Positions 35,616 through 44,102 of a stretch of DNA of 64,000 nucleotides are shown one piece after another. This DNA comes from CBDCYS01 sp965226245 (GTDB lineage Bacteria > Acidobacteriota > Terriglobia > Bryobacterales > UBA6623). The stretch is taken from the NCBI GenBank assembly GCA_965226245.1, contig CBDDCL010000015.1, positions 5,952,001-6,016,000 on the forward strand. The letters run 5' to 3'. Position numbers and translations under genes: made by a program. Every line of letters starts with the position of its first letter. The first letter of the stretch is position 1. Below the pieces are notes generated by a model, which worked only from the letters and a program-made list of their open reading frames with translations, was not told where the DNA came from and searched no databases.

Positions 35616-35707
35616 GACTGTCTCTCCGCGACGAACTGCATGAAGGCCCAAGCCTCGGCCGCGACACTCAGCGGCTGTGAAAAAACGCCCGGACCGGGAG
35701 AGGCGCC
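35616..35707. other. Leader of the GGDEF-EAL gene
   Basis: Short stretch between the GTG start on the minus strand and the deacetylase fragment. It must hold the ribosome site; no clear promoter is visible. Confidence 0.3.
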
Positions 35708-35946
35708 AAAAGCGGGTCGTGCTGAGCTTCGACGACGCAGTGAAGCCCCATTGAACATTCGTCGCGCCGCTGCTCAAGGACCTGGGGTTCCAAGCTACTT
35801 TTTTCGTCACCCACCGCTGGATGGACGACAAAGAGAACTTCATGTCCTGGGAGGACATCGCCGAGATTCACGAGATGGGCTTCGAGATCGGCAATCATAG
35901 CTGGACGCACTCGAACTTCTCGATCCCTAGGAATGCCGGGCGTTTT
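35708..35946 (+). pseudogene. Duplicated fragment of the polysaccharide deacetylase gene
   Basis: About 240 bp closely similar to 36411-36649 at a constant offset of 703 bp, coding for KRVVLSFDDAVKPH, then a TGA where the intact gene has Arg, then TFVAPLLKDLGFQATFFVTH and MGFEIGNHSWTHSNF. It stops at AGR. It retains the NodB motifs but lacks the signal peptide and the rest of the domain, so it is a dead partial copy left by a local duplication. Confidence 0.85.
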
Positions 35947-36244
35947 GGCCTCGTTGGGTGACAGTACGGCAGTCAAAGCAACACCTTCACTGGTGACTAT
36001 GCCGGCATGAAGACAGCGGCGGACGAGAATGCGCGAGACCTCGATGCGACCACACCCAGCGCGGTGAGGTTTCCACGCACTTCTTATCGGCCAGTTCCCT
36101 GCATTCGTTAGCACGGCCGCGGTCCGCGGAGGAGCCGTTTACGCGGGTGGCTTCGCGCGCGCGGCGGCAACCTCTCGAGGAACCGGGAGACGGCACGGGT
36201 GGGCGCGTGTGCCACGACTGGGCTTCGAGCGATAATGGAGGCCC
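35947..36244. other. Spacer between deacetylase fragment and intact deacetylase gene
   Basis: 298 bp, no gene recognised. It probably contains the promoter of the deacetylase gene. Confidence 0.35.
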
Positions 36245-38044
36245 ATGGCCATGAACCTGTTTCCGGCCAGCGGCGTCAAGCCGGGCGCTGCTAACACACT
36301 CGTCAGCCCTAGGACAACGGGTTCATTGGCACTGACCCGGCGCGGATTTCTTGCCGCTGGCGCAACGGCTCTTGTCGCGAGCGCCTCAAACTCGTGCGGG
36401 AGTGGGAGCCCGAAGCGGGTCGTGCTGAGCTTCGACGACGCAGTCAAATCCCATCGAACATTCGTCGCGCCGCTGCTCGAGGACCTGGGTTTCCAAGCCA
36501 CTTTTTTCGTCACCCGCCGCTGGATGGACGACGCGGAGAACTTCATGTCCTGGGAGGACATCGCCGGGATTCATGAGATGGGCTTCGAGATCGGCAACCA
36601 TAGTTGGACGCACTCGAACTTCTCGATCCCGAGGAACGCCGGGCGTTTGGAAGGCGAGCTGGCTCTTGTCGAAAACGCTCTGGAGAAAGTCGGCGTGCCG
36701 CGCCCGGCGAGTTTCGCTTGGTGTGGCAACCACTTTGGTCCCGAGGCGCTGCGGCGGCTGCGCGAGGTGGGCTACCGCTTGGCGCGCCGAGGCAAGGAGC
36801 CGGAAGGGCGCAGCCGGACGCTCAAGCGCGGAATCTCGTATGATCCGGGCAGGCACGACCCCTTACTGATCCCGTCGACGGGGGTCTCCATCCCGGACTG
36901 GGACCTTGCCCACCTGCGGTCGGTCTTGGCGCTTGGAGAGCCCGGCAAGATGGTGGTGCTGCAGTTCCACGGTGTCCCAGACGTTGCCCATCCATGGGTG
37001 CACACGCCGCCCGAGATGTTTCGCCAGTACATGGAGCTTCTGAAAAGCGAAGGGTACGAGACGCTGGCTGTTCGGGACCTGGAGCGCTTCATAGATCCTG
37101 CCACGCCGGCCGCGGACCCGCTGGCGGAGACACGCGTTCCCGAGCCTGAGCCCGGACGGACGCTCGCCTTGCCGCTGGAAATCGAGGCGACTCGGGCGGA
37201 CATCGACTATTGGATGGAAAACATGCTCCGCGACCACCGCTACACCCCAGCCGAGGCGGCTTTGGTCAGTGGGCTTTCTGAAGACCAAGTCGCGCCCTAC
37301 GCGACGAAGTTGTCCGAGGCGCCGCCAGCCGCGGGTTCACCATCTACAGACAACCTCAAAGTCCGGCCTTACCCCGGCGGACGCCACCCGCGCATCGGCT
37401 TCCTGGAGGGCGCGATCGACCCCCAGCGAGGAACGAAGGCCAGCGTGTTCCTTCCCTGGGACCCCGCGCAATACGTTGTCGTCGATCTGCCCGAAGCGAT
37501 CTTCAGCAACCTGGGCCTGCTCTATCTCGCGCACACGCACGTCCCGACGATCTGGAACGAACAGAATGTTGTCATCGAGAACGTCGATTGGGAGAGGCTG
37601 GCCGATGGAGGTTTGCGGCATCAGTGGGAGCTGCCGAATCAGGTTGCCTTTGGAGCGGAGATCCGGCCGGCTGCGGACCGGGTCGACATGGAGTTATGGC
37701 TGCGTAACGGTGCCGAAGAACCCCTGACCAAGCTGCGAACCCAAATCTGCGTGATGCTCAAAGGAGCTCCGGACTTCAACGAGCAGACGGCCGGCAACAA
37801 GATCTTCCGCGAACCCGTCGCCGCCGTACGCTCCGAAGACGGCAACCGCTGGATCCTCACCGCCTGGCAGCGGACCGGCCGCGCTTGGGGCAACCGCCGC
37901 TGCCCCTGCTTCCACGCCGACCCGCTATTGCCCGACTGCGCTCCAGGCAAGACGGTTCGCCTCAATGGACGCCTCTGGTTCCACGAAGGCCAAGACGTCG
38001 AGGCCGAGATCACCCGCGCCGCGTTGGAGTTCAGCCGCGCGTAG
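36245..38044 (+). CDS. Tat-exported polysaccharide deacetylase with C-terminal beta-rich domain
   Basis: 599 residues; ATG 36245 or 36251. TRRGFLAAGATALVASASNS is a Tat signal followed by a Cys that may be a lipid site. NodB domain, residues ~55-300: VVLSFDDAVKSH (metal Asp pair), EIGNHSWTHSNF (HxxxH ligands), later LQFHGVPD. Residues ~320-599 form a second region with a short helical segment, then RPYPGGRHPRIGFLEGAIDP, VFLPWDPAQYVVVDLPEAI and YLAHTHVPTIW, likely beta sandwich, which I cannot assign. The protein probably removes acetyl or similar groups from a glycan outside the cytoplasm, the second domain perhaps binding it. A partial duplicate lies upstream. Confidence 0.85.
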   Translation: MAMNLFPASGVKPGAANTLVSPRTTGSLALTRRGFLAAGATALVASASNSCGSGSPKRVVLSFDDAVKSHRTFVAPLLEDLGFQATFFVTRRWMDDAENFMSWEDIAGIHEMGFEIGNHSWTHSNFSIPRNAGRLEGELALVENALEKVGVPRPASFAWCGNHFGPEALRRLREVGYRLARRGKEPEGRSRTLKRGISYDPGRHDPLLIPSTGVSIPDWDLAHLRSVLALGEPGKMVVLQFHGVPDVAHPWVHTPPEMFRQYMELLKSEGYETLAVRDLERFIDPATPAADPLAETRVPEPEPGRTLALPLEIEATRADIDYWMENMLRDHRYTPAEAALVSGLSEDQVAPYATKLSEAPPAAGSPSTDNLKVRPYPGGRHPRIGFLEGAIDPQRGTKASVFLPWDPAQYVVVDLPEAIFSNLGLLYLAHTHVPTIWNEQNVVIENVDWERLADGGLRHQWELPNQVAFGAEIRPAADRVDMELWLRNGAEEPLTKLRTQICVMLKGAPDFNEQTAGNKIFREPVAAVRSEDGNRWILTAWQRTGRAWGNRRCPCFHADPLLPDCAPGKTVRLNGRLWFHEGQDVEAEITRAALEFSRA

Positions 38045-38047
38045 TGT

Positions 38048-38068
38048 AGGGGCGCAGCGTGCTGCGCC
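38048..38068. terminator. GC-rich hairpin after the deacetylase gene
   Basis: GGGGCGCAGCGTGCTGCGCCC forms a near-perfect 9-bp stem 4 bp after the stop codon. No T-run follows. Similar GGCGCAGC hairpins are frequent dispersed repeats, so terminator function is only possible. AGGGCTCGTAAGAGACCTGCGG just after it (38088-38110) is one arm of the hairpin seen at 63732-63818. Confidence 0.4.
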
Positions 38069-38176
38069 CGCTCCGGCTCCCGTAGCGCAGGGCTCGTAAG
38101 AGACCTGCGGCCTTTAATTCCGTTCACCCGCCGGGTGGGGCGTGACGAAAGACTCGATCCGGTAGACGACGCCGGA

Positions 38177-39862
38177 TCAAGGCTCGATTGCGATCGTACG
38201 GGAATCTTCGAGACTGTTCGGCATCGAAACCACAATGGGGACCTCGTCTCCGCCTGGAACCCCTGTCGGCACTAATATATTGATCTGATAGAGCCCGGCG
38301 AATCCTGGTGTGAGTCCCGAGAACTGCACCTCCGCCGGTATATCGCCGACCATGACCACAGGGGTGTCAACTGTGCGGAACAACGGGTTGCCGTCAAGGG
38401 GGGCCAGCGATCCAGTCTCCAAGGGCTGGCCGCTTGGATCGCCGTCGGGGGTGGCCTTGCCCAACCCCGTCACAAAAATTACCAAAGGATCATTGGGCTG
38501 GGCAGGCCGGCCACAGAACGACGCGGGGTCAATACCGGCTTCCGCGCAGTTCGTTGGGATTCCAATCGCTAGCGACGTTGAATCTGGGATCGCCAGCCAG
38601 CGCGTGTTGGCCAGCGTTACCGCCGAGCTTCTTTTTTCAGGGTCCGAGGGATCGTTGACAGGGAAAATGCCGGGGGTAGCAGGAGCCATTTCGAGCGAAA
38701 AAGCCGAGCTTGTACCGACTGACGTCGTCAACAGCACATCCACGTTTCCTGACTCCGGCAATTCGGTGGGGGCAAAGAGATTAATCTGCCCCGCGGACGG
38801 AATCACGGCAGACAAAGGCGCGGGAACCCCGTCGAATGTGACGGTCAGGCCCTAGAATTCGGTGGCGGGAAAGAGGCTCAAACCTTGCTCGGTCATAATA
38901 TTGTCGGCGAACATCGTCAAAATCGAGCCAGGCGAAGCAAGCCCGCCGGAACCAAAACTCGCGGCGCTAACGAGAGATTGGATGACGGGAACCGGCAAAC
39001 CGACTGGGAGGAGGACGGTATTGCTGACTTGGCCGCCGATCCCGAGAGTCAGTGGGAGCAAACCTTCCGAGAGTCCCATGGGCACCTGAAAATTTACCGT
39101 ATAGGCTCCCGTAAGACCAGGGCTGAGGCCTGAGAACAGCACCTCCGCCACGAGTGCCTGCTGCTTGGGCGTTGTAACGGCCGAAGGGCCCGGCCCCTCC
39201 CCGATCGTAATCGTGGGCGTCGTGACTGTCTCCGCGAGCGGGCTGTTAGGTGCGGGGTCACCGGCAGCCACCGGGGGGGTCGTTGGCCCGAGCCCCACCG
39301 CTGTTAGCGAAAGAATGTCCCCAGGCTCGGCCGGACTTTCCTCCGTTACGAGAGCGCCGCGGTTAGTGAACGATCCGAGTCCCTCACCTCCCCCGGCCGC
39401 AGTCAAGATTCCAGGGGCGTGAGTTTCGAGAGTAACCTGGATCGGCTCGGAGCGAACGCCACTTGCCTCCACTACCACCTCGGTGGGTCCTGGGTTTAGG
39501 CCGAAGGGGAAAATCACGGTCATCTGGTTCGGTGAAGCAAATGAAATTGGCGATGATATGCCATCCACAAGGACCCGTGCTCCGCACAGCGTGGGGGGAA
39601 GAGGAATTTCGTCAGCAAAACAAAGTCCTTCTGTAGTGAGATTCTGACCAAAAATTGCGGCTTGAACGCCGGGACTCAGCAACGGTTGAAAGGAAGCTCC
39701 ATTCACGACGCCTTGAATCATCGGTGCTTGCGCCAAGGCCGTGCCTATGATGCATGCCGCGAGAAGAGCGAGCCTGAGAAGGTGCGTCAGTCTAGACAGT
39801 CGCGTCTCAGCCAAACGTACTTTCCGGGTGGGAGTAGCATTCATTGTCGGTTTCCTCGGCAA
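38177..39862 (-). pseudogene. Secreted two-module TIGR03437-type protein with in-frame TAG
   Basis: Reading in one frame from ATG 39862 (or 39850) gives a signal peptide (LRLALLAACIIGTALAQ), a first module from VNGASFQPLLSPGVQAAIFG to VSNTVLLPVGLP, and a second beginning SLVSAASFGSGGLASPGSI. At 38854-38852 a TAG interrupts LFPATEF*GLTVTFDGVPA, and the frame continues with APLSAVIPSAGQINLFAPTE to IVVSMPNSL...IAIEP. Both modules follow the TIGR03437 pattern first described in Solibacter (PGS..FG..L, PLPT.L.G..V, P..Y..QIN, V.F.GL.PG..G.YQ.N). Function unknown; secreted or surface-exposed. The first module alone could still be made. Confidence 0.85.
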
Positions 39863-40121
39863 GATGAATTCGCCCGCAAGAGGCAGTCGGCATAAGTAAA
39901 TCGAAGAGGCTTAACTCGGTTTACCATCCGGATTTCCTATTGCAGTTCGACACCAATACCATTAAGAGTCTCGCAGTGTCAAGTTTACGATGCAAGACGG
40001 GTGTGCGACATGAATGTGGAGGTGTGCTGGATGTGTTTTCTTTGCAGCGATAACCGAGCGTATTTGATACGCCCGGATAGGAAGCTGCTCGTGAATGACC
40101 CGCGGAAGCCGGCGCGACGTT
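39863..40121. other. Upstream region of the TIGR03437 gene
   Basis: Start of a 1.2-kb stretch without convincing genes. It should hold the promoter of the minus-strand gene; AT-rich near 39960-40060. Nothing else recognised. Confidence 0.35.
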
Positions 40122-40215
40122 AGCCCGGTTTACCGGGCTTGGATTGCAATAGGCCGGTCCTTTTAGAGCCGGTTTGATGGGCTCGACACCTGGTACGAGG
40201 CCGTTTCAACGGCCT
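40122..40215 (+). repeat. Dispersed triple-hairpin element, copy A4 (divergent)
   Basis: Stem 1 AGCCCGGTTTACCGGGCT (40122-40139), stem 2 GCCGGTCCTTTTAGAGCCGG (about 40153-40172) and stem 3 AGGCCGTTTCAACGGCCT (40198-40215). Stems 1 and 3 differ from copies A1-A3 by paired substitutions while loops stay TTTA/TTCA and TTTCAA. GGCCTTTTCCCGTAGGGC follows. Confidence 0.7.
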
Positions 40216-40742
40216 TTTCCCGTAGGGCTTTAGCCATGGCCGAACCAAAGGGAAAACTTCAGGTGCCGAAGCACTCGTACCCTGGCTCTAGCCGCCGATT
40301 CTCCCATATTTATGTCGCACACCCATGCAAGACTGCGAAATTCAGCGCATCGGCCAAGTTGAGCGCCGGTCGTGAGGGGGAAACCAAGAGTTTCCGGAAA
40401 GCGCCGGCCGCACGGAAATTGCCGACGGGGCGCTCATCATATCTTCCTTGCCGTCTGACCGTCACCAAGAGGCAGCCACCGCCCTCGGGGCCGAGATTTA
40501 TCCCTTGTCCGGCGGAATCACCTCGGCATGTTTCTACTCCAGCCCGGTTCCTTCGAAAAACAGGCGGCATAAGCACCTTTCGCATCAACGACTTGCGAAA
40601 ACCGCCCTCTAGCTGTTGACCACCGCCCAACGAAACGTCGAGACGGCGATTCATATCCCGTTGTGGCCGAAGGCCATGCGCCGGTCACCAAGTTCAAAGA
40701 AAAATATTCTCTGTGTTTTCAACAAACTCGCCTGCTCAGGGA
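40216..40742. other. Intergenic stretch, no gene recognised
   Basis: A 127-codon plus-strand ORF (40236-40619) is Ser/Pro/Arg-rich and resembles nothing I know; treated as non-coding. Confidence 0.35.
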
Positions 40743-40770
40743 TTGACACCCGAAATCGATCCGCTATGCT
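40743..40770 (+). promoter_or_regulatory. Strong sigma70-type promoter candidate
   Basis: TTGACA (40743-40748), 16 bp, TATGCT (40765-40770). The next certain gene is the GAF protein at 41066, so the transcript would have a leader of almost 290 bases, which contains three CTGCA boxes at exact 10-bp steps. Confidence 0.5.
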
Positions 40771-40861
40771 GATAGCGGTGAATCAATCGGATGACAAACA
40801 ATCATCCACAAACCAATGAAAAGGCGAACTGGGCTCTGCCAGGGCCAAAAATCCCCAAACC

Positions 40862-40886
40862 CTGCAGTTTTCTGCAAAATACTGCA
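40862..40886 (+). promoter_or_regulatory. Three CTGCA boxes at 10-bp steps
   Basis: CTGCA begins at 40862, 40872 and 40882, joined by GTTTT/AAATA-type spacers. Sites one helical turn apart are typical of operators bound by a protein on one DNA face. They lie about 95 bp downstream of the promoter candidate. Could be chance. Confidence 0.3.
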
Positions 40887-41065
40887 ACAGGCGGTCCCGG
40901 GCCACTGAAACAAAACGACTTACGAGTATCTCCCAAATTCATGCCGCAGCGCCTAGAGTCGAGCTTTAACGTGCATAGTGCCCCAAAAGCCAAGGAAGTC
41001 CCCGAGAACGGGCTACTTTGCCCAACTAAACGGAACTCCGAAGCAGCGAAGCTCCCGTAACCAGC

Positions 41066-41518
41066 ATGCCGAGTGAGCCTTTTCTTGATCGAGTGCGCGC
41101 GGCGGCCCATGACCGCAACCGGGCGCTGCGGCTCACCTTGGGCCACTTCCGCGCCGACACGGGGACGATCCATGAACTCGGCTCCGATGGGGTCCTCCAC
41201 CTCGCGGCTTGGACCGAGGGCATTCCCGATCACCTGCTCCCGCTGATCCGGGACGTCCCGGTCGGCAAAGGCATCGCCGGCCTCGCTGTCGAGCGCAAAG
41301 CCCCGGTCGATCTCTGCAACTTGCAGACCGAGGACAGCGGCACGGCTCGCCCGAAGGCCCGTGAGACCGGCGTCAAAGGGTCACTCTGTGCTCCAATGAT
41401 GGCAGGTGACCGCGCCGTGGGCGCCCTGGGGATTGGTACCCTCGAAGAAAGAGAGTTCCGCGAAGACGAAATCGAACTCTTGATGGCGGTTGGACGCGTG
41501 CTGGCCGAGAAATCCTAG
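41066..41518 (+). CDS. GAF domain protein
   Basis: 150 residues, almost all one GAF domain: LTLGHFRADTGTIHELGSDG, LPLIRDVPVGKGIAGLAVER, PVDLCNLQTEDSG, GSLCAPMMAGDRAVGALGIG and FREDEIELLMAVGRVLAE. Such stand-alone GAF proteins may bind a small ligand or act as redox sensors; here two Cys (DLCNL, SLCAP) are present but the fRMsr-type Cys set was not confirmed. It lies 63 bp before the altronate dehydratase-type gene on the same strand, possibly in one transcript. Confidence 0.85.
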   Translation: MPSEPFLDRVRAAAHDRNRALRLTLGHFRADTGTIHELGSDGVLHLAAWTEGIPDHLLPLIRDVPVGKGIAGLAVERKAPVDLCNLQTEDSGTARPKARETGVKGSLCAPMMAGDRAVGALGIGTLEEREFREDEIELLMAVGRVLAEKS

Positions 41519-41581
41519 CCGGCGGCGACGGGGCAGCTTCGGCTGGGGAGCCAGCCCGCCCTGGGGAGGGAATGTGTTTTC

Positions 41582-43135
41582 ATGTCGTTCGTATCGGTTG
41601 ACAGTCTAAGCACCGACAGGCCGTTTATTTTCTTGAATCCAAACGACAACGTCGTGGTCGCGCGGGTTCCGCTTTCCGCCGGACTCAAGACATCCGTGGG
41701 AGACCGTGAGATAGAAGTGCACCAGAGCATCGGCGCCGGGCACAAGGTTGCGATCGCCGAGATCCCGAAAGGCGCGGCTGTCTACAAATATGGGGAGAAC
41801 ATCGGCAAGGCCAGCCGGGACATCCGCGTCGGGGACCTGGTCCATGAGCACAACTTGCTGTTCGACTTGCGGGAGCGCGAATTCGAGTTCTCGACCGCGC
41901 TGAATGATCTCTCCGATATCCCGCTGCTGCCCGAGCGCACTTTCATGGGCTATCCGCGGGCCGACGGACGTGCCGGCACGCGCAACTATGTCGCCATCGT
42001 CGGCACCGTGAATTGTTCCGCACACGCCGCCCAGCAGGTTCAGGACGCCTTCCGCAACGAGTCTTTCGAAGGCACCGGCATCGATGGGGTCGTTTGCTTC
42101 CCTCACCAGGACGGCTGTGGCCAAGCCGAGGGTGAGGACATGCAGCAATTGCGCCGCACCCTCGACGGGCTGGCGGATCATCCCAACGTTGCCGCTGCCG
42201 TTGTGGTCGGGCTGGGCTGCGAAGTGAACCAGGTGAGCTACTACCTGCGGCCCGAGGCCAGCGGCAACGGAGTGGCCCCGCGGCGCGGGTTGACTCTCCA
42301 GGAAAGCGGCGGCACGAAGCGCGGGGTCGCCGACAGCGTCAAGGCCGTCTGGGAGTTGATCGAGGAAGTCGGAGGACAGCAGCGCGTGGAGTGTCCGGCT
42401 TCGAAGCTGGTAGCGGCTTTGGAGTGCGGCGGCTCGGACGGCTTTTCGGGGATCACCTCCAACCCCGGCGTCGGCTACTTTTCCGATTTGTTGGTCAAGC
42501 AAGGCGGCACGGTCTGCCTTGCCGAAACCACCGAAATCCACGGCGCCGAGCACCTGCTGACCCGCCGCGCGGCCAGCCGCGAGGTGGGGGAGCGGCTGCT
42601 GGAAATGGTCGAATGGTACAAGCGCTACGTCGCCGGGTTCCCCAATGCGCCGACGTTCGACGGCAACCCCTCGCCGGGCAACAAGGCCGGCGGGATTACC
42701 AATATCGTCGAGAAGTCGCTCGGCGCCGCTGCCAAGGCCGGCACCTCCAATCTGACCGGCGTCTACGATTACGCCGAGCGCATCGACAAAACCGGTTTCG
42801 TCTTCATGAACACGCCGGGCTTTGACCCTCCCTCGGTGGCGGGCATGGCGGCCGGCGGCTGCAACGTGTGTCTGTTCACCACCGGACGCGGCAGTTGCTT
42901 CGGATTCCCGACGGTTCCGGTCGTCAAGATCGTCTCCAACTCGGCCACCGGGCAATTCCTGGATGAAGACATGGACATCAACGCCGGCACCATTGCCGAC
43001 GGCAGCGAGGACCTCCCCACGCTCGGCAAGAGGATGTATCACTTTGTCCTGGAAGTGGCCTCGGGGCGAAAGACCTTCAGCGAGGCGCTGGGTCACGGCG
43101 AGTTCGTGACCTGGCGCATCGGCCCAGTGCTGTAG
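41582..43135 (+). CDS. UxaA-family (altronate/galactarate) dehydratase
   Basis: 517 residues. An N-terminal SAF domain (IFLNPNDNVVVARVPLSAG ... GHKVAIAEIPKGAAVYKYGENIG) is fused to the dehydratase part, which starts at FMGYPRADGRAGTRNYVAIV and carries TVNCSAHAAQQV, PHQDGCGQ, GLGCEVNQV, ECGGSDGFSGITSNPGVG, FMNTPGFDPPSVAGMAAGGC and FTTGRGSCFGFPTVPVVKI; Cys residues are those expected for iron binding. It dehydrates D-altronate (or galactarate) to a 2-keto-3-deoxy acid in hexuronate breakdown. Other uxa/uxu genes are absent here, so the precise substrate is open. Confidence 0.9.
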   Translation: MSFVSVDSLSTDRPFIFLNPNDNVVVARVPLSAGLKTSVGDREIEVHQSIGAGHKVAIAEIPKGAAVYKYGENIGKASRDIRVGDLVHEHNLLFDLREREFEFSTALNDLSDIPLLPERTFMGYPRADGRAGTRNYVAIVGTVNCSAHAAQQVQDAFRNESFEGTGIDGVVCFPHQDGCGQAEGEDMQQLRRTLDGLADHPNVAAAVVVGLGCEVNQVSYYLRPEASGNGVAPRRGLTLQESGGTKRGVADSVKAVWELIEEVGGQQRVECPASKLVAALECGGSDGFSGITSNPGVGYFSDLLVKQGGTVCLAETTEIHGAEHLLTRRAASREVGERLLEMVEWYKRYVAGFPNAPTFDGNPSPGNKAGGITNIVEKSLGAAAKAGTSNLTGVYDYAERIDKTGFVFMNTPGFDPPSVAGMAAGGCNVCLFTTGRGSCFGFPTVPVVKIVSNSATGQFLDEDMDINAGTIADGSEDLPTLGKRMYHFVLEVASGRKTFSEALGHGEFVTWRIGPVL

Positions 43136-43142
43136 CACCGCC

Positions 43143-43261
43143 CCGGAACAGAGCCGCGCCCGCAAGGGTGCGGTCGAGGGTAGTCAGTGCGTCGGGGCCG
43201 CCGCCGGAATGCGGTCACTTTCAGACTCGACCGCACTCTTGCGGGCGCGGCTCTGTTCCGG
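43143..43261. repeat. Long inverted repeat (family H) after the dehydratase gene
   Basis: CCGGAACAGAGCCGCGCCCG at 43143 on pairs with CGGGCGCGGCTCTGTTCCGG ending at 43261; the arms extend to 36 bp each (43143-43178, 43226-43261) with few mismatches, around a 47-bp centre. Could fold into a stable structure at the end of the uxaA-type transcript. Confidence 0.75.
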
Positions 43262-43300
43262 CGCTATCGACGGCCAATAGCAAACGAAGTGTGCGCGGGC

Positions 43301-43397
43301 GAAAATGGGGGACTGCCATCCGATTCTCGTTCGTGGATGATCCCCTTGTTTCCAACAAAGTGCGGCACGAGAATCGGTGGCTGTCCCCTTTTTTCGC
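43301..43397. repeat. Long hairpin repeat (family D)
   Basis: Left arm GGGGACTGCCATCCGATTCT (from 43307) and right arm AGAATCGGTGGCTGTCCCC (to 43388) pair with a few mismatches around a 36-bp centre; flanked by GAAAAT and TTTTTTCGCG. One arm-like sequence also occurs near 22794. Looks like a small palindromic repeat or MITE-like unit, lying directly left of the BrnT fragment. Confidence 0.65.
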
Positions 43398-43448
43398 GTA
43401 GTCGGACTTGCACCACGGGCTAATAGATATGATAGGGGGGCGGTCGGG

Positions 43449-43562
43449 GCACGCTTGTTGGTGGTCTGCTTCTCGGCGCCCAACGACACAGTGCGGATCT
43501 TCAGCACCCGCACGGCGACGAAACGGGAACGGCGAGACTATGAAGAGAACGTCCAGTATTAA
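43449..43562 (+). pseudogene. C-terminal fragment of a BrnT-like toxin gene
   Basis: The frame ARLLVVCFSAPNDTVRIFST then RTATKRERRDYEE matches the C-terminal part of BrnT toxins (LLVVVFTER...IRIISARRATKRERR.YEE). Nothing of the N-terminal half is recognisable before it. It overlaps the following antitoxin-like gene by 23 bp, the usual BrnT-BrnA arrangement. Confidence 0.65.
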
Positions 43563-43812
43563 GCATCAGCTCCCGTCGCAGAACGACATCCGGGCGGAGT
43601 ATCGCTTTGATTACGGCGAATCGCGGGCGAACCGTTTTGCGGCGCCGATGAAGGGTAGTACCGTTGCGGTGGTTCTCGATCCGGATGTAGCAGCGGTCTT
43701 CCAGACATCCGAGGCTGTGAATTTACTACTGCGGTCAGTCATCTCGGCACTGCCGGAAAACGCGAAGCGTGACTCCAACGGCGGCTCACGAGGCCCCGCT
43801 ATCGACCGTTAG
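43540..43812 (+). CDS. BrnA-position antitoxin-like protein
   Basis: 90 residues from ATG 43540. EYRFDYGESRANRFAAPMKG, then TVAVVLDPDVAAVFQTSEAVN and LLLRSVI resemble the small antitoxins that follow BrnT-type toxins, ending in a ribbon-helix-helix-like segment. BrnA proteins neutralise the ribonuclease BrnT and repress their own operon. Here the toxin gene is truncated, so the antitoxin is an orphan if made at all. Confidence 0.55.
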   Translation: MKRTSSIKHQLPSQNDIRAEYRFDYGESRANRFAAPMKGSTVAVVLDPDVAAVFQTSEAVNLLLRSVISALPENAKRDSNGGSRGPAIDR

Positions 43813-43830
43813 GTGGGTCAGTCCAGGCCA

Positions 43831-44102
43831 ATGGCGAACCGACAACTAACCAAAGAGGAATTGGGCCAGCTGTTCTCACCTCTGCTGGAGGAGGTTCGGT
43901 CCAAGTTGGTGGCACTCAGCGCCGAGGATGACGAACTGCTCTGGGCTCTGCGGCGAAAACTGTTCAAGGAGCTAACCTACGATGAACGCGGGAAACCGAC
44001 GCAGCGCAAAAAACTCAAGGCAGAGAAACGCGCTGAGCAAGACAACAAGTGCGCAGTCTGTGAGGCCTCCCTACCGGCCAAATACACCGTGTTGGACCGC
44101 AT
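43831..44102 (+). pseudogene. 5' part of an HNH-type small gene
   Basis: From ATG 43831: MANRQLTKEELGQLFSPLLE, ALRRKLFKELTYDERGKPTQ, then KRAEQDNKCAVCEASLPAKY and TVLDR, which resembles the first half of small proteins with an HNH-like CxxC knuckle. Homology stops at TVLDR; the frame runs on to 44307 through sequence that is really an antitoxin gene on the other strand. So a junction lies near 44100-44103. Confidence 0.5.

Noticed and set aside
35616..35858. An 81-codon N-terminal extension of the GGDEF-EAL gene
   Set aside because: It translates the reverse strand of the duplicated deacetylase fragment, so it is not part of the gene.
23375..38854. Recoding of TAG as a sense codon, suggested by two in-frame TAGs
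   Set aside because: Several good genes here end in TAG (for example at 2050 and 2533), so TAG is a normal stop; the two cases fit simple nonsense mutations or sequence errors.
40236..41060. Two small plus-strand ORFs (127 and 89 codons) before the GAF gene
   Set aside because: Compositionally odd, no ribosome site, no resemblance to known proteins; part of repeat-rich leader.
41606..43165. A 519-codon open frame antisense to the UxaA-type gene
   Set aside because: Mirror frame of a gene with clear family motifs; no features of its own.
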